From DATKXO01 sp035528995 (GTDB taxonomy: Bacteria; Planctomycetota; Phycisphaerae; UBA1845): DNA of 30,924 nt. This document shows positions 7,709 to 15,100 of this stretch, one piece after another; position 1 is the stretch's first letter; the number at the start of each line of letters is the position of its first letter. The stretch spans positions 1-30,924 of the forward strand of contig DATKXO010000287.1 in assembly GCA_035528995.1 (NCBI GenBank). The letters are read 5' to 3'. Under the pieces are notes generated by a model, which was not told the origin of the DNA, did no database searches, and saw only the letters and a list, made by a program, of their open reading frames with translations. A program made the translations under genes and the position numbers.

Positions 7709-8776
7709 ATGACAGCCGGACGCTCGAGACTAAGCCGCCGCCGGGCCGTCACTCTGATCGAGGCGGTAGCAACTGTGATGATCACGGGCATCCTGCTGGG
7801 CGCTACGGCCTCCACGGTGCACCTGATGACCCGCACCGGTATCCAGGCCCGCGGCGCCGCCCAGGAGCAGAACGCGGCCAAGTTGGCCATGCTGCGCATG
7901 CGCCGCGAGCTGCGCATGGCGCTCGCGGTGAGCGAGATGTCCGCCACAGCGGTCACGTTCACGCATCCGGACATCGACGGTGATGGCGGCGATGACGTCA
8001 TCCGCTACGCCTGGTCCGGCAGTGCTGGCGACTCGCTCACCCGCCAGGTCAACGCCGCTGCCGCCGCGCCCATGCTCGAAGGGGTGCAGCGGTTCGAGCT
8101 GAGCTACGACATCAAGGAGGGGACCGAGGAGGCTCCCGGTCCGGATCAGGAGGGCGCCGAGGAACGGCTGATCTACTACGACAGCAGCTACATTCTGAGC
8201 GACGCTCGCGTCCACGACAATCAGTGGTGGGCGCAGTACTTCAAGCCGGACCTTCCCGCTGAGGCCGTCGGTTGGAAGGTCACTCGCGTTTTCTTCCAGG
8301 CCAAGCGGGACCACAGCGACGACACGACGACGACGATTCAACTACGCCTGGCCAAGGCCGACATGACGCCCAGCGACACGGTCATCGACCAGACCACGAT
8401 GGATCAGCTCGCGCTTCTCGACCAGTACGAGTGGGTCGAGAAATCGTTCGCCAACGCGACGAACGTCTCACCCGACGAGGGGCTGTGCCTGGCGTTCATC
8501 ACCTATGACGCCAACTCGGCCAGGTTGCGCTACCGGAGCGGTGGCGTTTATAGGTCTGACATGGCGCTGGCCGAAGGCGATCCGGGTTGGACGGCCATCT
8601 ACACCGACAAGGCGCTGCTGTTTTACGTGTACGGCACGGTCACCACCAAGGGTCCGGCGGTCGCGATGCAGCGGTTGGCCGCCGTGACGGTCGGCCTGAC
8701 CGTGGGCACCGACCCGCCGACGCGGCTGGACTCGGGCGTGCAGGTGCTCAACGCACCGGAGGTGACCAAGCTGTGA
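7709..8776 (+). CDS. GspJ-like minor pilin with beta-sandwich insertion
   Basis: The prepilin N-terminus is Arg-rich (SRLSRRRA), with cleavage before VTLIEAVATVMI; Ala is at -1 and Val at +1, and Glu+5 is kept. The helix continues into a J/PilW-like region with MRRELRMALAVSEM and an Asp-rich turn DIDGDGGDDVIRY near residues 90-102. Residues of about 156-310 are an extra domain rich in beta-strands and aromatics (QWWAQYF, WKVTRVFFQAK, YEWVEKSFANAT, LLFYVYGTVTT). They resemble the jelly-roll anchor domains of secreted proteins and are absent from classical GspJ. At 355 residues it is much longer than GspJ (about 200). The 208-bp gap upstream holds a TATAAC hexamer at 7636-7641 with only a poor -35, so an internal promoter is possible but weak. 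The stop overlaps the next start by 4 bp. Confidence 0.75.
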   Translation: MTAGRSRLSRRRAVTLIEAVATVMITGILLGATASTVHLMTRTGIQARGAAQEQNAAKLAMLRMRRELRMALAVSEMSATAVTFTHPDIDGDGGDDVIRYAWSGSAGDSLTRQVNAAAAAPMLEGVQRFELSYDIKEGTEEAPGPDQEGAEERLIYYDSSYILSDARVHDNQWWAQYFKPDLPAEAVGWKVTRVFFQAKRDHSDDTTTTIQLRLAKADMTPSDTVIDQTTMDQLALLDQYEWVEKSFANATNVSPDEGLCLAFITYDANSARLRYRSGGVYRSDMALAEGDPGWTAIYTDKALLFYVYGTVTTKGPAVAMQRLAAVTVGLTVGTDPPTRLDSGVQVLNAPEVTKL

Positions 8777-9408
8777 CACGGAGCGCGGACGACTTCGTCG
8801 GACGTGACCGGGACGTGAGACGCAGGACGGCCACGCCCGTTTGCAGCAGACGCCGGCCGATCGGCCGCCGCCGCCGCGGCTTCAGCTACATCGAGGCCGC
8901 CATATCGAGCACGATTCTGGCGGTGGGTATTGTCTCGGCCCTGCACCTCTACGGCTCGTATGCCAAGGGCGTGTTGCAGGCCAACGAGACGGCGGCCGCC
9001 CAGGAACTGGCGGCGGGGCTGATGGCCGAGATCACGGCCCAGGCTTTCGAGGACGCCGACTACGCTCACGGCTCGTTCGGCCTGGGCGTGGGCGAGACCG
9101 ATCGAACCGACTTCGACGACGTGGACGACTACGACGGCTGGACGGAAGCCCCGCCCCAAGCGGCGGACGGCAGCGAACTGACCGGGTACGAGGGCTTCGT
9201 ACGGAGCGTGGATGTCTACAACGTGAACGCCAACAACCTGACCACATCGGCCATCGCCGGATCTACCGATGCCAAGAGGATTGTGGTCAGCGTCACGCGG
9301 AACGGGCGGCTCCGGGCACGGCTCGAAGCCGTCAAAATGTACCAGGACGAGACGGCTCCCGTGCGGACCAAGTTGGATGTGTTCGACCTTGAATGGCTGC
9401 TCAAGTAA
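8773..9408 (+). CDS. GspI/PilV-like minor pilin
   Basis: The start is GTG 8773, giving a GTGA overlap with the preceding stop. This yields a 36-residue, Arg-rich leader ending RRRRG, then FSYIEAAISSTILAVGIVSAL with Gly at -1 and Glu at +5. The mature part contains AAQELAAGLMAEI, typical of the GspI/PilV class (helix followed by a glutamine-rich turn). It then has an acidic motif DDVDDYDGW followed by a strand-rich C-terminus. No better start lies between the GTG and the pilin motif, so the long leader is real unless translation begins at a rare codon. Total length is 211 residues. It sits between the J-like and PilX-like genes, as in minor pilin operons. Confidence 0.75.
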   Translation: MTRSADDFVGRDRDVRRRTATPVCSRRRPIGRRRRGFSYIEAAISSTILAVGIVSALHLYGSYAKGVLQANETAAAQELAAGLMAEITAQAFEDADYAHGSFGLGVGETDRTDFDDVDDYDGWTEAPPQAADGSELTGYEGFVRSVDVYNVNANNLTTSAIAGSTDAKRIVVSVTRNGRLRARLEAVKMYQDETAPVRTKLDVFDLEWLLK

Positions 9409-10624
9409 TCGGGACCTGCCGACGCACCGTCGGCGGGCGGTGGCCATGTACATGGCCGTGCTGCTGATCGCCATGCTGCTGACCGGGGCCGGCATCACGT
9501 TGATCAGTGTCCAGCGGGCCGACCGACGCATCCAGGGCAACATCGGTCGAGGCGAGCAGGCGGCGCTGACCGCGCAGACCGGCATGGAGTGGCTCTTCTG
9601 GGACGTCAACAACGACGCCGACTGGCGCACCACCCGGGTCCATCCCGACGCCACGACACTGGAGGTCAGCGGACTGGGAACGCTGGGCATGAAGGTGGCC
9701 GACCCGGACGGTGACTTTGCCGACGACGACACCGATCAGGTCCAGCTCAGCGTCACGGCGAGTCACGGCGGGTCGTCTCAGACGCTGCAGGCCGTCGCGA
9801 CTCCGAAGACCCATCCGGCCCTGCAGTTCGCCGTGTTCGGCAACCGCGACGTCAGTTTCGAATCGAATGCGACGGTGGCCGGACCGATCCGCTCCAACGG
9901 CGACATCATCGCCTACTCCACCGTGGCCCTGACCGACAACGCTGCCTTCCAGACGGTCTCGGGTAACTGGATATCTTCGTCGCTGGAGCCGGCCGGCTAC
10001 ACCGACCAGGCCATGAGCTTCCCGGCGCCCGACCTCGCGTTCTACGCCAATCAGGCCACGGTCGTGTCCGCCTCGGGCAACCCGCGCTCGATCAGCGACG
10101 TGAATCTCACGGACACGAACAACACGTTGGGCACAGCCAACCCTAAGGGAATCTATTGGATCGACGCCGGGGGCTACGACCTCGAAATCAGCTGGACGCA
10201 CGTGAGAGGCACGCTGATTATCACCAATGTCTACAGCTACGTCTGGTTCGCCGAGCCGTGCTGGATCGAGCCCGGCGACGCCGGCTATCCGACGATCATC
10301 GTGTACGCCCCCGGTCGGGAGGTCTGGATCGCCATGTCGGCGGGCGAACTGGACGAGGACGAGAGCTCGGTGGATTTCAACGAGGACGGCGACACCGACG
10401 ATACCTTCGCCCCCTCCGTCGGCGGGGTCGTCTGGACAAACGCGTCCGACCTCTGGCTCAGGGGTTCGTGGAGTCTGACCGGCTGCGCGATCGGCAACTA
10501 CGTCCACATGTACAACGGTATTCGGATCGACGACGACCCCGACCTGCAGGACCGGCTCGTGCCCGGGTTCACCGATGGCAAGCTGCACCTGGTTCCCGGG
10601 TCGATCAGGGAGGTCGCCCCTTAG
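9377..10624 (+). CDS. PilX/GspK-like protein with beta-helical body and Asp-rich loop
   Basis: The N-terminus has a positively charged stretch (THRRRAVA) and one hydrophobic helix (MYMAVLLIAMLLTGAGITL), like PilX N-terminal domains, but no Glu+5 prepilin motif. The body repeats short strands around ALQFAVFGNRDVSFESNATV and GPIRSNGDIIAYSTVALTDN, suggesting a beta-helix of the kind found in large tip-located pilins. An acidic stretch near residue 333 (DFNEDGDTDD) has the spacing of a calcium-binding loop. ATG 9377 is chosen so that the Arg cluster precedes the membrane helix, giving 415 residues and a 32-bp overlap with the previous gene. ATG 9446 is the alternative and would remove the basic segment. 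Confidence 0.65.
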   Translation: MCSTLNGCSSNRDLPTHRRRAVAMYMAVLLIAMLLTGAGITLISVQRADRRIQGNIGRGEQAALTAQTGMEWLFWDVNNDADWRTTRVHPDATTLEVSGLGTLGMKVADPDGDFADDDTDQVQLSVTASHGGSSQTLQAVATPKTHPALQFAVFGNRDVSFESNATVAGPIRSNGDIIAYSTVALTDNAAFQTVSGNWISSSLEPAGYTDQAMSFPAPDLAFYANQATVVSASGNPRSISDVNLTDTNNTLGTANPKGIYWIDAGGYDLEISWTHVRGTLIITNVYSYVWFAEPCWIEPGDAGYPTIIVYAPGREVWIAMSAGELDEDESSVDFNEDGDTDDTFAPSVGGVVWTNASDLWLRGSWSLTGCAIGNYVHMYNGIRIDDDPDLQDRLVPGFTDGKLHLVPGSIREVAP

Positions 10625-10654
10625 TCACCGACCCTTCCATGGAGCGGGAATCCA

Positions 10655-11266
10655 ATGGAACGCACCGACATCCGCACACCGGCGTTTTCGCTGCTCGAGC
10701 TGGTCATGGTCGTGGCCATCATGGCGGTTCTGCTGGCCGTCGCCCAGCCGAGGATGGCATCGGCCATCCAGCGCGATCGCGTGCGGCGGGCAGCCACCAG
10801 GCTGGCCATGGACATCCGCCTGGCCCAGAGCGAGGCCGTCGGCCAGCAGCAGAACGTGACCGTCGCATTCAACACCGACTACGACGCGTACGAAGTGTCC
10901 GGCCTCGCTCCCGAGGCCGACGGCTCCACCGGCTACGAGGTCTGCCTCGGGGCCGACAGGGATTACCACACCAACATCGCCGCGGCCAACTTCAAGGGTC
11001 AGCTCGAGGTCACGTTCGACCGCTACGGCGCGCCGAACAACGAAGGAAGCGTCGTGCTGGGCATCGGACAGCTTCGCGTCATCATAAAAGTGGCGGCGGG
11101 CACCGGTCGGGTGACCGTCGGCGACCTGCGCCGCGTTTTGCAGAAGCTGCCCGGCCCGGTCGAAGCCTTGCCCATCGATATCGAATACGGGGGCGCCATC
11201 GGCGGTGGCTCCGTCGGCGTCGACCCGCCCAGCGAACAGCCCGGCGGCGGTGGCGAGATCATGTAG
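10655..11266 (+). CDS. GspH/FimT-like minor pilin
   Basis: The leader is MERTDIRTPA, with cleavage expected before FSLLELVMVVAIMAVLL; Ala again occupies -1. The following region RRAATRLAMDIRLAQSEAVGQQQNVTVAF is the diagnostic GspH/FimT segment (helix with AQSEA, then the first strand). The 203-residue protein ends in a Gly/Pro-rich tail. It lies 30 bp after the PilX-like gene and is the last gene of the filament operon. GspH/FimT proteins are low-abundance subunits that prime the filament tip together with I, J and K. Confidence 0.83.
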   Translation: MERTDIRTPAFSLLELVMVVAIMAVLLAVAQPRMASAIQRDRVRRAATRLAMDIRLAQSEAVGQQQNVTVAFNTDYDAYEVSGLAPEADGSTGYEVCLGADRDYHTNIAAANFKGQLEVTFDRYGAPNNEGSVVLGIGQLRVIIKVAAGTGRVTVGDLRRVLQKLPGPVEALPIDIEYGGAIGGGSVGVDPPSEQPGGGGEIM

Positions 11267-11277
11267 TCCCGATTCTG

Positions 11278-11307
11278 CATGGACGTGTACACCTACTTCC
11301 GTCCATG
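11278..11307 (+). terminator. Possible weak terminator hairpin after the filament operon
   Basis: An exact 8-bp inverted repeat, CATGGACG at 11278-11285 and CGTCCATG at 11300-11307, lies 11 bp after the last pilin stop. The loop is 14 nt and there is no T-run, so termination is plausible but unproven. It could serve the operon and the convergent gene together. Confidence 0.3.
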
Positions 11308-11419
11308 ACGGTTTCCAGGCTGGTTGCAGTCAGCAGGTCTGGCGCGCAGGGGAAGAGCGATCCGTCGCCCCGCCATGCGCGAGCTCCGAGCGTACGCAGC
11401 GTCCGGTACCGCGATCCGG

Positions 11420-11821
11420 TCAGTCTCCGGCCGGGTCGATGATCACCCGAACGGTGTCCGATCCGGAGAACGGTTGTCCGTCGATCGTGAGCCCGGTCAG
11501 CGTGAGCGTTGCATCGGGGGGCTCGACGATCGCTTTGACCTCCGTCTCGACGAAGTTGGCCACGAGTTCGCCCCGGTTGTCGGCTTTGGTCCACGCCACG
11601 GGCACACCGTCGAGCGCCAGCGTGCCGGGATCGACCTGCCCGTAGGGGATGGCCGCGTGCACCGTGACGAACCCGCCCTGGGTTCTTCCCAGGATCAACG
11701 TGCTGGGTGCGATCGCGATCGGAACACCGGCGGTGCGGTCCTTCGCCCGCGGGAAGGCCGGCCCGGCCCACAGACCCAGCGCTACACAGAACACGACGGC
11801 AGTTGCGACGAGCTTTCTCAT
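11420..11821 (-). CDS. Small secreted beta-domain protein
   Basis: The 133-residue protein has a signal peptide (MRKLVATAVVFCVALGLWAG, cleavage at about residues 20-25) and one compact domain. Its segments PIAIAPSTLILGRTQGGFVTVHAAIP, LALDGVPVAW, GELVANFVETEVK and LTGLTIDGQPFSGSDTVRVI follow the pattern of a beta-sandwich domain often found at the ends of secreted archaeal and bacterial proteins. In those the typical wording is a TLNL..G..VTV..ELP start and a DG..F.G.DTIRV end. Here the domain stands alone. GGAGGAGG ends 4 bp before the ATG, an unusually strong ribosome binding site for this window. It is convergent with the filament operon. Function unknown; the periplasm or cell surface is inferred from the signal peptide. 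Confidence 0.75.
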   Translation of the reverse strand: MRKLVATAVVFCVALGLWAGPAFPRAKDRTAGVPIAIAPSTLILGRTQGGFVTVHAAIPYGQVDPGTLALDGVPVAWTKADNRGELVANFVETEVKAIVEPPDATLTLTGLTIDGQPFSGSDTVRVIIDPAGD

Positions 11822-12103
11822 GATACCTCCTCCAGGCCATATGGAACCACAAGGACAAACGCTGAGATAGTAAACGCTAAAGACGACGTTTTCGGACGTC
11901 TATTTAGACGATTAATCAACAAAGATTCTCCGTCTGTCATCTTCGTGGCAGGATCGACCCTAATGCGTTGCGCTTGTTTCAAGGCGAGATGGACTTTCTG
12001 ATGGGAATGTCCGTCTTTGGGGCGCCGCGTTTCGTTTATCCAGTCTCGTTGGATTGTTGTGGCGTGCGGTCGCCTCGCGCGACGCGGCGCGGGTCGGGCC
12101 GAT
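11822..12103. other. AT-richer intergenic region with nested inverted repeats
   Basis: This 282-bp gap lies upstream of the small secreted gene and downstream of the large PQQ/TPR gene, both on the minus strand. It contains a 6-bp stem with 2-nt loop at 11897-11910 (CGTCTA/TAGACG) and an overlapping repeat AGACG at 11881-11885 that can also pair with CGTCT at 11897-11901. The composition from 11865 to 11960 is clearly AT-richer than the flanks, as expected for a promoter region of the 11821 gene, but no convincing -35/-10 pair was found. Confidence 0.45.
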
Positions 12104-15100
12104 TCACTCCCCGGCCGGCGAGGTCCAGACGCTCAGCGTTCGCCCGTCCTGCAGCAGAAGGGCCCCGTCGCGGATGGTGATCCGCTTGAGATCCTCGAAA
12201 ACGCCCAGAGCCTGGACGCCTCCGTTGGATGGGATCAGCCCGCTGGCGTTGCGCAGGTCGTAGAAGTAGACGGTGCGCAGGTCCTGGAAGTTCTCCGGCC
12301 CGGCGTCGACCGCCACCAGAAAGGACTCGCCCACGAAGCGGTGATCGAAGCGCAGCCCGCGGCGCGTGGTCCCCTCCCAGAGCACCCGTCCGTCGGAGCC
12401 GGACAGGGCGAACACCCTTCGCTCGGTCGCGACCAGCACCTGCTCGTCGAAGAGCGTCACCGTGATGGCGTCGGCCCCGCGCCAGAGCCGATCGGCCGGC
12501 GTCTCAGACCGCCACAGCGTGCGCCCGTCGGCGAGGCTCAGTTTCTCGAGATGGCGGCCGTCGTCGGACAGGTACAGCCCGTCCAGGTCGAGTTGCACCG
12601 TGCCGCTGAGGATGCCCTGCTCGCGGCGGACGCTCCACAACGCCCGGCCGGTGACAGGATCGTGACAGTGCACCGTCTCGGAGGTCACCAGGATGAGACG
12701 GCCTTCCAGGGTGAACAAGACGTGTTCCGCCCGTCGATCGTCCTCGGGGTCCAGGACCCTGAGCAGCTTGCCCGTGTCGGTTTCGAGCAGGCAGAAGATC
12801 GGCTCGCCGTAGTGGGCGGCCTGGTAGACGATCCCGGGGTCACCGCAGGTCATCGGCCCCGTGGGGGCGTGTTCGAGCTTGGTGCGCCAGATCTCACGCC
12901 CGGTCTTGATATCCAGCCGGACCGCCTCGGCGTCCGTGCGCCCCGCCACCAGCGAATTGCCGGCCAGGGCGAAAGTGGCGAATGCCGGAAGGTCCTCCGG
13001 ATCGGCCAGCGGATCGTCTCGCTCGGGATGAGCCTCCCCGAATTCCCACAGCCGTTGCCCGCTGGTCGCTTCCAGTCCCAGGATCTGGTCCTGGGTGACC
13101 AGCACGATTGTGGATGGCGTCGCCAGCAGCAGGTCCGGCCGCTGCGGGCAGGGCGACGGATCGTCCCACAGTTCGCGCCCGGTCCGGGCGTCGTGGGCCT
13201 GCAGGTTCCCGCCGGCATAGATCAGGTAAAAGCCCCAGCTCGCCCCGGGTGTGTCGCCGAAGAGCGGGTCCAGCAACCAGAATGGCTCGTCGAACTCGCG
13301 TATCGTCCCGGGCGTGTCGCCCAGCGGCGGCTCGAGGTGCGGGCGCGACGGCGTGACCCGGGCGCGCGCGTCCGCCACGCGGTCGCGGTATTCGCTGAAC
13401 CGCACCTTCCGACCGCCGACGTCCACGGTGGCCTGCGGGTACTGGCGAGCCGCCTTGGTCAGCCAGCGCCAGGCGTGCTCGGGCCGCCCGGCGTCGACGT
13501 AGCAGTCGGCGATGGACCGCATCACCGCCGGAGCATCGGGCTGCTGCGGATAGCGGGAGAGCCCTTCGGCGAAGGCCCGGGCGGCCTCCAGCGGCTTGCC
13601 CTGTTGGCGGAGCAGGTGTCCGCCGCCGGCTGCTGCGGCGGGGGCGGCCTGCGAGTTGGGATAGACCTGAACCACGCGGGCCAGCAGCTCGAGATCCCCG
13701 GCGGTCCGCCCGGCCGACAGCCACTCGGCGGCCTGCCGCTCGAACCGCTGGTACACGTCGGGTCCGTGCTCGCCGATCAGCCGACGGATGGCCGACTCGG
13801 CCAGATCACCGGCTCGAAGCGACCGGCCCTCGGCTGTGTCGCGCCGGGCCTCTCGCAGCGTGCGGTCGGCGATGATCTGTTGGTAGAGGCCGGTGGCGTC
13901 GGCGAACCGGCCGGCTCGCTCGTACACCGCCGCCCATTCCAGGCGATAGGTCAGGTGGGCCTGCGTGTCCGGTGGGCACTGCGAGGCCCGCTCGAAGAGG
14001 GAGATGATCCGCTCGAGGTCGGGCTGCTCCGCCCGGGCCAGCGCGGCGGCCGAAGCCAGACAATCGTCGAAGATGCGCCTCTTCAGGTCCGGCTCGATGG
14101 GTCGGGCGAAGCCGCCGGCCCGGGCGATGGCCTCATCCAGGATGGCCAGTGCCTCATCCGTGTCACCGGTGCGGAAGAGCAGTTCGGCAAGGTCCAGCGC
14201 CGGGACCGGGTCCTGCGGGGCGCGGTCCATGGCCAGCCGCAGCCGGTTCAGCACGTCTTCCTTGTGGGCGAAGGCGGTGACGCAGTCGTTGCCCGCGACG
14301 ATCAACTGCCCGGGAACGGCCAGGATGTTGCCGCCCTCCGTTGCCTCCCACGGCTGCTGCGTGAGTTGACCATCGCTGCGAGAGTAGGCACACAGGGCGG
14401 TGCGGGTTGGAATCAAGACCTGCTCGGCGGTCCAGATGCCTCGGCCCAGCAGGTCCGCATCGTCGGGCAGCCGCGACTCCCAGACGAATCGCCCGGCTTC
14501 CAGGTCGTAACTGAACACCTGATCGCCCACGCCGTAGACTATTGAGCCGTCCACCCCCAGGATGGTCTGGGCGTTGTGCAGCTTATCGAGGGGGATGGAT
14601 CGTTCGATGTCGCCGCTGGCCCGGTCGAGCACCAGCAGCGTGGCCGCGTCGGTGGGCAGTGCCACCAGGCGATCATCAACGCAGATCAGCGGATTGAGCT
14701 GCCAGGGGCTTGTTTCGTGTGATGATGCCCGGCCCTCCCGCCGCCACTGCGCTTCTCCGATCCGCGGATAGAGCCTCAGCCAGCGCACCCGGCCGCTGTG
14801 GCGGTCAACGGCCGCGATCGTGCCCAGGTTGGTGCACAGGTACACGGTGTCGTCCACCAGCGAGGGGACGGCCAACGTCGAGCGCCGATACCCGAACCCG
14901 CCGGTCGAGGCGCTGCCCAAGTGCGTGCGAAACTCGAGCCGCCCGCTGTTCGCATCGAAGCCATAGAGGAAGCAATCCTCGAACCCGAAGCTGCGCGTGC
15001 GGCGGGCGACGACGTACACGCGCTGGCCCGCCGCGATCGGCGTCGACTCGAAATCCATCTCCTCGAACGACTCGCCCAACGCGGCCCGGTCGGCTCGCCA

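Noticed and set aside
12017..14545. 842-codon open frame on the plus strand inside the PQQ/TPR gene
   Set aside because: The minus-strand reading has a signal peptide, TPR and propeller blades; the plus frame is a Gly/Gln/Arg-rich shadow caused by third-position GC bias.
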